This document shows, one piece after another, positions 1-9,104 of a stretch of 64,000 bases of DNA. The stretch comes from WVZL01 sp041862375. Lineage in GTDB: Bacteria; Acidobacteriota; Aminicenantia; Aminicenantales; Aminicenantaceae. Both the position numbers and the translations under genes were made by a program. A model generated the notes under the pieces. The model had not been told where the DNA came from. It worked only from the letters and a program-made list of their open reading frames with translations, and did no database searches. Every line of letters begins with the position of its first letter. Positions within the stretch are counted from its first letter, which is position 1. The stretch spans positions 49,557 through 113,556 of the forward strand of contig JBGVTE010000091.1 of assembly GCA_041862375.1 (NCBI GenBank), in the 5' to 3' direction.

Positions 1-37
1 TCTTGCAAATGATTGGAGCTGGAGGCGATGAGATGAA

Positions 38-2440
38 ATGTTTAAAAATTATTTAAAGATCGCTTTACGAAACCTGTCCAAACAAAAGATCTTTTCAGCT
101 ATCAACATACTGGGTTTGGCTGTGGGCCTGGCCGGAGCCATTCTGACCTTCCTTTTCGTCCAGAATGAACTGTCTTACGACCGGTTTCATGAAAACGAGG
201 AGAACCTGTACCGCCTTCACACCTTATGGCACAAGGAAGATGGGAGCATTGAAAGGGCCTGGAAAAGCGTCACTATGCCCATGGGGCCAGTTGTGGAAGA
301 GTATTTTCCAGAAGTCACGTACTCCATCCGTGTCTCAAATGATTATGCCACTATTAAGACAGGAGGAAATCTCTATAACGAAAGAATCACTCAAGTGGAT
401 AAGCCTTTCTTCAAGGCTTTTTCATTTCCTCTGATAATGGGCGATCCTTCTTCCGTGTTCTCGCAGGATTACTCCATGGTCCTCACAGAAGACCACGCCC
501 GGAAATATTTCGGAGACGCCAATCCTATCGGTAAAACCTTAATCCTGATCCACGGACAGGAACAGAGCGAATTTGTGGTGACCGGAGTGGCCGAACAACC
601 TCCTTCAAACTCATCCATCTCCTTCGACATCTTGATCGATATAGAAAGCGCGAACAGGCTGAACATAAACGTCAGGTGGCTTGATAACTGGGGCGGCTTC
701 GCATGGCAGACTTATGTGCTGGTTCAGAGCAGAAGCTCCGTGGACAGCTTGCTGCAGAGATTTCCTGGCTTTATTGACCAGTATTATGCTTCCTTCATCG
801 AGAATTACCGGACGCGGAGAAATTGGAAAAGTGAAGTATCGCCGGTCTCATTCGGACTCCAGCCCATAACGCGTGTTCACCTTGACCCCCAGGTCAAGGG
901 ATCTCTCAATCTGAGCGCCATATTCATTCTCAGCGGAATAGCCTTCATTGTTCTGTTTATCGCCTGCGTCAATTTTATGAACCTGTCCATTGGCCTGGCT
1001 TCAACACGGTCATTAGAGGTCGGTATGCGCAAGGTCCTGGGCGCAGAGCGCCGGCAGCTCATCCGCCAGTTCTGGGGAGAATTTTTAGTCACAACCGGGA
1101 TCGCCATGATGGCGGGTCTCGCCCTGGCTGAGATCATGCTGCCGATATTCAACCGCCTGTCCGGCAAGAGCCTGAGTCTGAGAGAAATATTTCAGCCTGC
1201 CAATTTCTTGATCCTGCTGGCCCTGTTCATCATCGCGGGAATCGCCTCAGGAAGTTACCCGGCTTTGGTCATGTCCAGGTTCCAGCCGGTGGAAATCCTC
1301 AGAGGAAAGCTGAGAATCGGAGGGAAAAATCCCATAACCAGAGTCCTGCTCGTCGTCCAGTTTGCTCTTTCCGTTTTCCTCATCATCGCCACGATCATCA
1401 TGGGGCGCCAGATCCATTTCATGCTCACTGCAGATCCCGGCTTCAACAAGGAAGGTATCGTGGCTGTCCAAACCCAGGAGCCGGAGGCCGAGGCCAGCAA
1501 TGTAGCCCTTAAACTCTTTAGAGATCGTCTGAGTCAGCAGCCGAATATCGTTTCCATTTCAGGGACAACTGTTCGCTTCGGCGATGTGGCCGCCTATCCC
1601 ATTGAGAAAGACGGCCGTGAAATCAATGTCTACCAGAACCGCGTGGATTATGATTTTTTCAAGACCATGGGTATCGAAGTGGTTCAAGGACGCACCTTCT
1701 CTCCTGAATTGGCCACTGATGTTGATGGTGTGGTCGTAAACGAGAAACTAATCAAAGAGCTGGGGATAGAAGATCCCATAGGCAAACCGCTCAGGGGGTA
1801 TTACATACCCCTGACGATCATCGGTGTGGTCAGGGATTACATCACTGCGGATTTCCGGAACGATATCCTCCCGGCCCTGCTTCACATCAAGCCCGACTGG
1901 AGGATTAGAACCATACTGGTGCGGATATCCCCTCAGAACATCTCCGAAACCATATCGCTGCTAGAAAGAACCTGGGAGGAAATCCAGCCGAATAAATCCT
2001 TCCTCTACTCCTTCCTGGATGAGTGGATGGAAGCCATGTACAGCGAGGAGAAAAGGTGGGGAGCGATCGTTGGGTATTCCACTGGGCTGGCAGTACTTAT
2101 CGCCTGTATGGGCATCTTCGGCCTGACATCCATCACGGTGAACCAAAGGACTAAAGAGATTGGCATCCGAAAAGTCCTGGGCGCGAATGTCCCTCAGATC
2201 ATCTATACATTAATCAAGGAATTCATCTTGTTGGTGGGTATCGCCAACATAATCGGCTGGCCTTTAGCCTATCTCGCTATGAGGACTCTGCTCAACAATT
2301 ATTACTTCCGCATTTCCTTAGGACCCCAGTATTTCCTCTTGGCTGGAGTCCTATCCTTTTCTGTCGCAGTACTCACAACAGCCTTCCTGGCTGTCCGGGC
2401 GGCTGTGGCCAATCCTGTGGACTCACTCAGGTATGAATGA
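38..2440 (+). CDS. MacB/FtsX-type ABC transporter permease
   Basis: An inner-membrane permease of the MacB/FtsX family, which couples cytoplasmic ATP hydrolysis to mechanical work or substrate export at the periplasmic side. The 800-residue protein has the duplicated layout: a first membrane segment at about 22-41, a periplasmic MacB-type core to about 280, a first FtsX block (about 290-425) with the signature RKVLGAERRQLIRQFWGEF, then a second core and a second FtsX block (about 670-800) with GIRKVLGANVPQIIY. It ends in NPVDSLRYE, the usual end of this family. A GGAGG lies 12 bases before the ATG. No ATPase gene is in view; it may lie upstream of the window. The gene looks richer in G+C than the dcw genes. 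Substrate unknown. Confidence 0.9.
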   Translation: MFKNYLKIALRNLSKQKIFSAINILGLAVGLAGAILTFLFVQNELSYDRFHENEENLYRLHTLWHKEDGSIERAWKSVTMPMGPVVEEYFPEVTYSIRVSNDYATIKTGGNLYNERITQVDKPFFKAFSFPLIMGDPSSVFSQDYSMVLTEDHARKYFGDANPIGKTLILIHGQEQSEFVVTGVAEQPPSNSSISFDILIDIESANRLNINVRWLDNWGGFAWQTYVLVQSRSSVDSLLQRFPGFIDQYYASFIENYRTRRNWKSEVSPVSFGLQPITRVHLDPQVKGSLNLSAIFILSGIAFIVLFIACVNFMNLSIGLASTRSLEVGMRKVLGAERRQLIRQFWGEFLVTTGIAMMAGLALAEIMLPIFNRLSGKSLSLREIFQPANFLILLALFIIAGIASGSYPALVMSRFQPVEILRGKLRIGGKNPITRVLLVVQFALSVFLIIATIIMGRQIHFMLTADPGFNKEGIVAVQTQEPEAEASNVALKLFRDRLSQQPNIVSISGTTVRFGDVAAYPIEKDGREINVYQNRVDYDFFKTMGIEVVQGRTFSPELATDVDGVVVNEKLIKELGIEDPIGKPLRGYYIPLTIIGVVRDYITADFRNDILPALLHIKPDWRIRTILVRISPQNISETISLLERTWEEIQPNKSFLYSFLDEWMEAMYSEEKRWGAIVGYSTGLAVLIACMGIFGLTSITVNQRTKEIGIRKVLGANVPQIIYTLIKEFILLVGIANIIGWPLAYLAMRTLLNNYYFRISLGPQYFLLAGVLSFSVAVLTTAFLAVRAAVANPVDSLRYE

Positions 2441-2449
2441 TTGGAATGC

Positions 2450-2555
2450 AGTCACTCAACCCAGCCAGCCTCTTCCTGGCATCTTCAACCTCAGGAAGTT
2501 CTGGTCAGCATTTTTCCAGAAGTCGAGGAATTTCTGGTAATGTTCTATAGCTTTA
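2450..2555 (-). pseudogene. Fossil C-terminal tail of a kinase/TPR protein (copy A)
   Basis: Read on the minus strand, this stretch encodes KAIEHYQKFLDFWKNAD, then after a frameshift EDARKRLAGLSD-like residues. This is the same C-terminal helix pair (YxKFLDLWKDADxGIxEVEDARKRLAGLK) that appears at 51718-51835, 54577-54762 and 60503-60690. No start, kinase domain or longer frame remains, so it is a decayed gene end and not a gene. It lies in the short gap between the FtsX permease and the nucleotidyltransferase. Confidence 0.6.
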
Positions 2556-2603
2556 AGTGTCAATTAAACAATTCATCCGATAAACCTTTAAAAGCATATA
2601 TTC

Positions 2604-3152
2604 TTGAACATGCCGTATGACTGTGATATAAAAAGCTTAAAAGTGGAAAAAACACTCAAAGTCATAAATGAATTAAAGAATAAGAAAGCTATTTCTGATT
2701 ATGCTATTGGCGGAGGGATTGCTGTTTTGTATTATGTCGAACCTTTGCTGACCTATGATTTAGACATTTTTTTTATTCCCATTGAAGCAAGCCTTAATGT
2801 TCTTGCTCCAATTTATAAATATATGAGAGGAAGAGGTTATAAAATCCAAAGGGAACATATCTTAATCGAGGGAGTCCCGACACAGTTCATCCCTGTATAT
2901 AATGAGCTCATAAAAGAGGCTGTTCAAAATTCGACTGAAGTAGAATATGGAAAAACAAAAACAAAAGTCTTGAGCCTAGAGTACCTTGTTGCTGTAATGC
3001 TTCAGACATATCGAGCTAAAGATAGGGAGAGAATCATAAAAATATTTGAAGAGGTGAAAGTTAATCTGAATTTCTTGAGAAAGTTATTAAAGAAACACAA
3101 CCTAGATGAAAAATACGCTAAATTCAGAGGATTGTACTTTGAGGGAAAATGA
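2604..3152 (+). CDS. Nucleotidyltransferase-fold protein (AbiEii/MNT-like)
   Basis: A 182-residue protein with the minimal polymerase-beta nucleotidyltransferase signature: AIGGGIAVLYY at 34-44 followed by the metal-binding pair TYDLDIFF at 50-57. Family members transfer nucleotides to RNA or protein; many act as toxins or antitoxins of AbiE or HEPN-MNT type. The start is TTG at 2604 or ATG six bases later; neither has a clear ribosome site. The next frame, starting at about 3139, overlaps its end and encodes a small helical protein of a kind I associate with such enzymes. The target is unknown, and whether the pair is a toxin-antitoxin system is inference. The locus sits next to a transposase remnant. 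Confidence 0.7.
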   Translation: MNMPYDCDIKSLKVEKTLKVINELKNKKAISDYAIGGGIAVLYYVEPLLTYDLDIFFIPIEASLNVLAPIYKYMRGRGYKIQREHILIEGVPTQFIPVYNELIKEAVQNSTEVEYGKTKTKVLSLEYLVAVMLQTYRAKDRERIIKIFEEVKVNLNFLRKLLKKHNLDEKYAKFRGLYFEGK

Positions 3153-3312
3153 TATCTTGAGAAATATCTTCAGGGAAAAAAACCTGAGAAGGAAAGAGCT
3201 TTCAAAGCTACCCTTTGAGAGAAAGATTGAAATACTTCTACAGCTTCAAAAAATGGCAAAAGGAGTAAAAAAGCCGAAGGGAAAGAAAAACAGAATTATC
3301 TGGGATATCTGA
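3139..3312 (+). CDS. Small basic helical protein, likely nucleotidyltransferase partner
   Basis: A 57-residue, lysine- and arginine-rich protein with the helical core RRKELSKLPFERKIEILLQL and a basic tail. Short proteins with an 'LPFxxKIxILxxLQ' helix commonly sit beside nucleotidyltransferase-fold genes; I recognise the pattern but cannot name a family. The TTG at 3139 is chosen because AGAGG lies 8 bases before it; an ATG at 3106 and a TTG at 3157 are alternatives in the same frame. It overlaps the end of the upstream gene, so translational coupling is likely. Possible role: RNA binding or antitoxin. Confidence 0.55.
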   Translation: MRENDILRNIFREKNLRRKELSKLPFERKIEILLQLQKMAKGVKKPKGKKNRIIWDI

Positions 3313-3331
3313 TTAGTTATACATAGTACCT

Positions 3332-3747
3332 TTGGAGGGGCGGGCGACAGAATTCTTTGAGGGTATAAGCTCTAATCTCTGTCTCTGCGGAAAAGGTGCA
3401 ATTCTGAAATACTTCAGCGCTGTAACAAGCAAGGAGATTGCTCCCGGGACTATTGCCTTCATGCAGTCTTTCTGGTCAAAAATCAATTTTCATCCCCACC
3501 CACACTTTCTCCTCACTGAGAGAGGAGAAGATCAAGATGGACATTTCCATAAAATCTCAAGCTTCGATGAGAGCCTGATAGCTGAATTCTTCTCCAGAGA
3601 GGTTTTTTCCATGTTACTGCACAAAGAGCTCGTCAATCTTGAGCTTGTATAAAATCCTTCGCTGGCAGCGCACAGGTCTCAACGTGCACAGCAAAGTCAG
3701 AGCAAAAACCAAATTCCTATCCCTCAAGAGACGTTATCCCTCTATCC
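3332..3747 (+). pseudogene. IS91-like (HUH/Y2) transposase remnant
   Basis: The frame from 3332 to 3652 reads like the middle of an IS91-family transposase: LCLCGKGAILKYF, then INFHPHPHFLLTERG, which contains the HUH (His-hydrophobic-His) metal site, then DESLIAEFFSREVFS. At 3651 a stop interrupts, but the next frame continues the family sequence as KILRWQRTGLNVHSKVRAKT up to about 3747. The N-terminal zinc-binding part and the catalytic tyrosine region are missing. It is therefore a truncated, frameshifted relic and not an active element. No ends of the element can be seen. Confidence 0.75.
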
Positions 3748-3814
3748 TTTTTGTCTTCTTCATACTTGAATGGGAGTGTTCTTTGTGACATGCTTTATTC
3801 ACCTCGCTGGTTTT

Positions 3815-3840
3815 CTTCACCCATTGGGTGAAGGTTTTTT
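3815..3840 (+). terminator. Rho-independent terminator
   Basis: CTTCACCC and GGGTGAAG form an 8-bp stem with a 3-base loop, followed by GG and six T. It lies between the transposase relic and the tRNA promoter, and insulates the tRNA gene from transcription of the nucleotidyltransferase locus. Confidence 0.7.
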
Positions 3841-3922
3841 ATGTTGCTTTCTTTTATTATTATAAGACAACAACGAGGTCTTTTTATTTTTTTGCCAGTG
3901 GATGAGGGACAAGCCTGTGTAA

Positions 3923-3951
3923 TTGACTTGGAATGTGATATCTGCTATAAA
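3923..3951 (+). promoter_or_regulatory. Sigma-70-type promoter of tRNA-Met
   Basis: TTGACT and TATAAA are separated by exactly 17 bases. The predicted start falls at about 3958, two bases before the mature 5' end of the tRNA, a typical arrangement. Confidence 0.65.
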
Positions 3952-3959
3952 AAATCTAG

Positions 3960-4031
3960 GGGCCTATAGCTCAGCGGTAGAGCCACCGGCTCATAACCGG
4001 CAGGTCCCAGGTTCGAATCCTGGTAGGCCCA
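3960..4031 (+). tRNA. tRNA-Met (anticodon CAT)
   Basis: A full cloverleaf can be drawn: acceptor GGGCCTA pairs with TAGGCCC, D arm GCTC/GAGC, anticodon loop CTCATAA, and T arm CCAGG-TTCGAAT-CCTGG. The anticodon stem has one A/C mismatch at its base. The discriminator base is A, and CCA is not encoded. CAT could also be tRNA-Ile2 after lysidine modification; the acceptor begins with a paired G-C, unlike initiator tRNA, so it is an elongator type. Confidence 0.93.
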
Positions 4032-4052
4032 TTTTCCATTTGAGGCAAAGAT

Positions 4053-4766
4053 GTGGAAATTGAGTTTGAGAATCTAATCGACCTTCAAGAACTTGATAAA
4101 AAAATACTCAACATCTCTGCTATTCTTGAAAATACACCTCCCCAAATAACAGAAATAGACAAAAAAATTGATGCCAGTGCTAAAATGGTTGCTGATGCCA
4201 AGGAAAAACTTGCTCAAAACCAGAAAAAGAGAAGGGATTTAGAGAGTAAAGCTAAAGATCTAAAAGCGCAGATTTCAAGGTACAAAACTCAGCTTAATGA
4301 AGTAAAAACAAACAGAGAATACAGTTCTCTTCTAAAAGAGATCGATGAAGCTCAAAAGCAGATTGATAAGATTGAAGACGAAATTATCAGTGAAATGCTC
4401 AATGCAGATGATATTGAGGAAGAAATAAAGGCAGTAACTCAAAAATACAACAAAGAGCAAAATAAATTACAGAAAGAAAAGGAAGCCATCTCTCAAAAGA
4501 AAAAAGAGTTAGAAATCCGAAGTAAAGAATTAGCTCAAGAAAGAGAAAAACTCATACATAAAATCCCTCCACCTCAGACCAAAATCTATTTCGAGATTTT
4601 TAAAAAATTAAACGGAGTTGCCCTTTCTCCAGTAAAGGATGAGCACTGTTCAATGTGCAATGTGCGAGTCAGGCCTCAAGTTCTCAATGAATTGAGAGAC
4701 AGGGTAGATATTATATTATGTGAAAATTGTGGCCGTGTACTCTATTTGTCTAAAAAATCAGGTTAA
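4053..4766 (+). CDS. Coiled-coil protein with C4 zinc ribbon
   Basis: Residues 1-190 are a long coiled coil rich in Lys, Glu and Gln heptads. The C-terminal part carries CSMC and, 16 residues later, CENC, forming a C4 zinc ribbon of the kind called DUF164/zf-RING_7. The family is widespread in bacteria, and its function is not settled; nucleic acid or ribosome-associated roles have been suggested. The start is GTG at 4053 with GAGG 7 bases before it; the ATG at 4051 is out of frame. It lies just after the tRNA and converges on the acyl-CoA synthetase gene with a 27-base gap. Confidence 0.85.
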   Translation: MEIEFENLIDLQELDKKILNISAILENTPPQITEIDKKIDASAKMVADAKEKLAQNQKKRRDLESKAKDLKAQISRYKTQLNEVKTNREYSSLLKEIDEAQKQIDKIEDEIISEMLNADDIEEEIKAVTQKYNKEQNKLQKEKEAISQKKKELEIRSKELAQEREKLIHKIPPPQTKIYFEIFKKLNGVALSPVKDEHCSMCNVRVRPQVLNELRDRVDIILCENCGRVLYLSKKSG

Positions 4767-4793
4767 GTAACGGCTTAAAGTAAAATTTCCCGT

Positions 4794-6572
4794 TTATTCT
4801 CTGTAAAGTGAATCGATTACATCTCTGTACTTATCTTCGATTATATTTCTTTTCACTTTTAAAGTGGGAGTGATTTCTCCTTTCTCTATCTCAAAATCTC
4901 TTTCAAGAAGTGCAATTTTTTTTACCTTCTCATAGGAGGCCAGGCTTGGAGTACTTCTATCAATTTCTGCAAGCATAAAGTTCAGGATTTCATCTTTTTT
5001 AATTAAATCACTCTGGTTCTCGAAGGGAATATTATTAAATTTTGCATATTCATCTAGCTTATCGAAGTTTGGCACTACGAGAGCAGATATAAATCTTCTC
5101 TTGTCTCCCAATACCACAGCATTAGAAACATAGGGATTTGTCTTTAAGAGGTTCTCAATCGGCTGAGGAGCAACATTTTTTCCTCCTGCTGTAACAATAA
5201 GGTCTTTTTTCCTGTCTGTAATAACAAGAAATCCATCATCATCCAGATGTCCTATATCGCCGGTATGGAACCATCCTCCCTCCATTGCTTCTTCTGTTTC
5301 ATCCTCTTTTTTGTAGTAACCTTTCATTACATGAGGTCCTTTAGTCAATATTTCTCCATCCTTAGCAATGTTTACTTCTATCCCTGGGATAGGCTTCCCA
5401 ACAGTTCCAAATCTAATATTTTCAAGCGTATTGACAGAAATTACAGGAGAAGTCTCTGTTAAACCGTAGCCTTCAAGAACTACAAGACCCATAGCATAGA
5501 AAAACTCAGCGATATCTTTAGATAAGGGGGCACCTCCAGAAACAAAAAACCTTACTCTACCGCCTGTTTTTTCAATAATTTTGGAAAAAACAAGCTTGTG
5601 AGCTAAATTTTTCTTGAACTGAAGACCTCTAGGAATAGATTGATTGAGCAGTTTCTTTCTTCCGTACTCTCTTCCTACCTTCAAAGCCCAGAAGAAAATT
5701 TTTCTCTTCAAGGATGAACTTGTAAGAACGTTATCCATAACTTTAGAATAAATCTTTTCAAAAACCCGTGGTACACTCACCATGATGTGAGGTCTCACTT
5801 CGGGTAAGTTTTCTGCCACAGTTTCTAAGCTTTCTGCATAACCGATTGTACATCCCTTATAGAGATACGTAAAAGTGACCATTCTTTCTAAAACATGGGA
5901 TAGAGGCAAAAAGGAAAGGACTGTATCCTGTTCTGAAAATTCAATGATTGTCGATACTGTTTTGAGGTTGCTTATGAAATTGCTGTGAGAAAGCATGACT
6001 CCTTTGGGAACTCCTGTTGTCCCCGAGGTATAGATAATCGATGCCACATCATCAGGTTTCACGCTCAAAGCTAACTTTTCAAAAGCCTCTGGATCTTGCT
6101 GCGCCCTGCTCTTTCCTCTCTCAATGATTTCGGCTAAAGTTATTACTCCTGCTGGGGCCTCATCAGCAAAGGTGATGTAATGCCCTACGTTTGCGAGTTC
6201 ATTGCGAATTAACTCTATTTTCTGCCACTGTTCTTGATCAGAAAATATGACTATCTTGGCATCAGAGTCATTGATTATGAATTTTACTTGTTCTGGAACC
6301 AAAGAAGTATAAATTGGTACAGTTATTCCTCTTATACACAAGCTGCCTAAGTCAGCCATTACCCACTCAGGTCTGTTCTCAGAGAGAATAACCAGCTTTT
6401 CGCCTGCTTCGAATCCTAAATCTTTCAATCCAAGGCCGATGTATTTAACCTGATTGCCAAATTCCTCAGTAGAGATAGGAACGTAATTCCCCTCTTTTTT
6501 ACGAAGAATCAAATCATCTTTTGGGTATGATTTGATTGTATTAAGGAAAAGCTGACCGAAGGTTTCAACCAT
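4794..6572 (-). CDS. Long-chain-fatty-acid--CoA ligase
   Basis: An ATP-dependent acyl-CoA synthetase of the AMP-forming (ANL) superfamily, activating fatty acids for beta-oxidation or lipid synthesis. The 592-residue protein has the phosphate loop YTSGTTGVPKGVMLSHSN near residue 180, the A5-type motif GYGLTETSPVIS, the hinge region GWFHTGDIGHLDDDGFLVI and a C-terminal ITPTLKVKRN lysine motif. Length and order match the FadD15/FACL group. No beta-oxidation genes are adjacent; gyrA lies upstream on the same strand about 90 bases away. Confidence 0.92.
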   Translation of the reverse strand: MVETFGQLFLNTIKSYPKDDLILRKKEGNYVPISTEEFGNQVKYIGLGLKDLGFEAGEKLVILSENRPEWVMADLGSLCIRGITVPIYTSLVPEQVKFIINDSDAKIVIFSDQEQWQKIELIRNELANVGHYITFADEAPAGVITLAEIIERGKSRAQQDPEAFEKLALSVKPDDVASIIYTSGTTGVPKGVMLSHSNFISNLKTVSTIIEFSEQDTVLSFLPLSHVLERMVTFTYLYKGCTIGYAESLETVAENLPEVRPHIMVSVPRVFEKIYSKVMDNVLTSSSLKRKIFFWALKVGREYGRKKLLNQSIPRGLQFKKNLAHKLVFSKIIEKTGGRVRFFVSGGAPLSKDIAEFFYAMGLVVLEGYGLTETSPVISVNTLENIRFGTVGKPIPGIEVNIAKDGEILTKGPHVMKGYYKKEDETEEAMEGGWFHTGDIGHLDDDGFLVITDRKKDLIVTAGGKNVAPQPIENLLKTNPYVSNAVVLGDKRRFISALVVPNFDKLDEYAKFNNIPFENQSDLIKKDEILNFMLAEIDRSTPSLASYEKVKKIALLERDFEIEKGEITPTLKVKRNIIEDKYRDVIDSLYRE

Positions 6573-6664
6573 TGTTCCCTCCTTTGAATGGATTGTGTCA
6601 ATTGTAAAGAAGCAGAGAATTGCATGTCAAGTAATTTCTGCCCATGGAAATCAGAGGTTTTTGT

Positions 6665-9085
6665 TTAACTTACGCTTACTTTTGCAATTGAAACTAATTT
6701 ATCTTTTTTTTCTAGGTTAATTATTTTAACTCCTTGAGTTGCTCTTCCTTGAGCCCTGATCTTCTTTGTCTTTATCCTGATTACCTTTCCAAATTCAGTT
6801 ATTAAAAGTAATTCTTCCTCAGATATTCCCACCATCCCTACAGCATTCCCGATTTTCTTGTCTACCTTTAAGTTTATCACACCTTTTCCACCTCTCCGGT
6901 GTCTGGGATAATTGCTGATTTCAGTCTTTTTCCCGGAGCCTTGCTCACTCGCTGTAAAGGTGTATTTATCATTCTCATCAACAACAATCATGCTGATCAT
7001 CTTATCCTTGCGCTCAAGAGATATCGCTTTAACACCGGACGCCTGCCTTCCCATCGACCTTATTTCACTTTCTTTAAACCGTATAGCCTTCCCCAATTTA
7101 GTTCCGATTATAATATCCTTTTGGCCGTTTGTTAGTTTTGCTGAAAGGAGTTCACAGTTTGGATTAAGTGTGATGGCAATAATACCAGTTTTGCGGATAT
7201 TACGGAAATCACTCAATTTCGTCTTTTTTATTAAACCATTAGAGCTCAACATGACTACGTAGAGCTTCTCAGAGAAGTCTTTCACTGATACTACTGACTG
7301 TACATTTTCTTCAGGAGTGAACTGGATTAAATTTTTTATCGCTTTTCCTCTGCCTGAAATCCCAACATCTGGAATTTCTAAAGCCTTTAGCCAGTAAAGA
7401 TGGCCTTTATTGGTGAAAAAAAGAAGATAGCTGTGGGATGAGGCTATAAAAAGGTTCTGAACTACATCCTCTGCTCTCATGCTGATTCCCCGCTTCCCCT
7501 TTCCACCCCGGCTCTGAAAATGGTAGTAGCTGAGAGAAGTACGCTTGACATAACCTGAAGCTGTATAAGTTATCACAATATCCTCTTCTTTTATTAAATC
7601 TTCTGGCTTTATTTCTGTTATTTCCTCTTTCAATATTTCCGTACGCCTCTCATCCTGGTACACCTCTTTCAACTGTTTCAGTTCATCAACAATAATATTG
7701 AGAATAAGTTTTTCACTACCTAATATCTTTTTCAGTGTCCTTATTGTTTTTTTCAATTCTTCATGTTCCTTATGAATCTTTTCCCTCTCCAATCGTGTCA
7801 GTTTCTGGAGCTGCAAATCCAAGATCGCTTGAGCCTGGACTTTTGTGAGGTGAAAGTTGGTGATTAATCCTTTCCTCGCTTGATCAACTGTCCGCGATGA
7901 ACGGATGAGCTTTATGATTCGATCCAGATTGTCCAGAGCAATATTTAAGCCTTCAAGAATATGAGCCCTCAATTCTGCTTTTTTAAGTTCGTAGCGCGTG
8001 CGACGTCGGACTATATCCTGACGATGTGAAACAAAGCTTCTCATCATCTCAATCAAGTTGAACAATTTTGGCTGCTTATCGCAGATCGCTAAGAGTATGA
8101 TTCCGTAAGAAGTTTGAAGGGCAGTACGCAGGTAAAGGTTGTTTAAAACAATTTCTGGAAGCTCTCCCTTCCTTATTTCTATGACTACACGCATTCCTTC
8201 TCTATCCGATTCATCTCTTATGTCAGCAATGCTTTCTATTTTCTTTTCATTAACGAGAGATGCGATAGTTTCTAGGAGCTTTGCCTTGTTAACCTGATAG
8301 GGAATTTCAGTGATTACGATTCTATCTCTCTCTTTCTTTCTTCCTCTCTCTATTATTGCTCTTGCTCTTAAATGAATAATGCCTTTTCCCGTTTCATAAG
8401 CTTCTCTTATTCCTTTTTTGCCAAATATATATCCCCCCGTTGGAAAATCTGGCCCAGGAACAAATCCCATAATTTCTTTTAGAGTTGCATCTGGCTTTCT
8501 AATAAGATGACTAATTCCATCAACGATTTCACCCAGATTGTGAGGAGGGATGTTCGTAGCCATTCCTACAGCAATCCCTGATCCCCCGTTAACAAGAACG
8601 TTAGGTACTTTTGAAGGAAGCACTTCGGGCATGGTCAGGCTTTCGTCATAGTTTGGAATAAAGTTTACGGTATCCTTTTCAATATCAGCCATAAGTTCAT
8701 GCGCAATTTTTTTCATGCGGACTTCCGTGTATCTCATGGCTGCTGGGGGGTCTCCGTCAATGGAACCAAAATTTCCTTGGCCGTCAACCAACAAATAGCG
8801 AAGACTGAAATGTTGTGCCATTCGAACGAGAGCATCATACACAGCGGTCTCGCCGTGGGGATGGAACTTTCCGATGACATCGCCTACGATGCGAGCAGAT
8901 TTCTTGTATGGTTTATTCCACGCATTGCCGCTTTCATACATTGCATACAGAGTGCGTCGATGAACAGGTTTAAGTCCATCTTTTATATCGGGAATAGCCC
9001 GTCCAATGATTACACTCATTGCATAATCAAGGTAGGAACGCTTCATTTCTTTTTCAAGGCTTACCACAGTTGTATCACTACTCAT
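6665..9085 (-). CDS. gyrA: DNA gyrase subunit A
   Basis: Breakage-reunion subunit of DNA gyrase, which with GyrB introduces negative supercoils. The 806-residue protein has the winged-helix core with catalytic Tyr119 in AAMRYTEVRM, and a C-terminal beta-pinwheel containing the GyrA-box QSRGGKGKRG. This box marks gyrase rather than topoisomerase IV. The quinolone-pocket segment reads HPHGETAVYDAL, where E. coli has HPHGDSAVYDT. A second related RRGGKG motif occurs near residue 730. gyrB lies directly upstream on the same strand, separated by 80 bases that hold a palindromic repeat. Confidence 0.97.
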   Translation of the reverse strand: MSSDTTVVSLEKEMKRSYLDYAMSVIIGRAIPDIKDGLKPVHRRTLYAMYESGNAWNKPYKKSARIVGDVIGKFHPHGETAVYDALVRMAQHFSLRYLLVDGQGNFGSIDGDPPAAMRYTEVRMKKIAHELMADIEKDTVNFIPNYDESLTMPEVLPSKVPNVLVNGGSGIAVGMATNIPPHNLGEIVDGISHLIRKPDATLKEIMGFVPGPDFPTGGYIFGKKGIREAYETGKGIIHLRARAIIERGRKKERDRIVITEIPYQVNKAKLLETIASLVNEKKIESIADIRDESDREGMRVVIEIRKGELPEIVLNNLYLRTALQTSYGIILLAICDKQPKLFNLIEMMRSFVSHRQDIVRRRTRYELKKAELRAHILEGLNIALDNLDRIIKLIRSSRTVDQARKGLITNFHLTKVQAQAILDLQLQKLTRLEREKIHKEHEELKKTIRTLKKILGSEKLILNIIVDELKQLKEVYQDERRTEILKEEITEIKPEDLIKEEDIVITYTASGYVKRTSLSYYHFQSRGGKGKRGISMRAEDVVQNLFIASSHSYLLFFTNKGHLYWLKALEIPDVGISGRGKAIKNLIQFTPEENVQSVVSVKDFSEKLYVVMLSSNGLIKKTKLSDFRNIRKTGIIAITLNPNCELLSAKLTNGQKDIIIGTKLGKAIRFKESEIRSMGRQASGVKAISLERKDKMISMIVVDENDKYTFTASEQGSGKKTEISNYPRHRRGGKGVINLKVDKKIGNAVGMVGISEEELLLITEFGKVIRIKTKKIRAQGRATQGVKIINLEKKDKLVSIAKVSVS

Positions 9086-9104
9086 AGGTGCTCCTTCTTA
9101 AAAC

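Noticed and set aside
55..2440. Possible toxin or antibiotic-export operon role for the first permease
   Set aside because: No ATPase or accessory gene is visible in the window, so no specific role can be supported.
3793..3840. Similarity of TTTATTCACCTCGCT near the terminator to TTTATTCACCTCACT at about 20572
   Set aside because: Only about 15 bases match and the flanks differ; this is too little to claim a repeat family.
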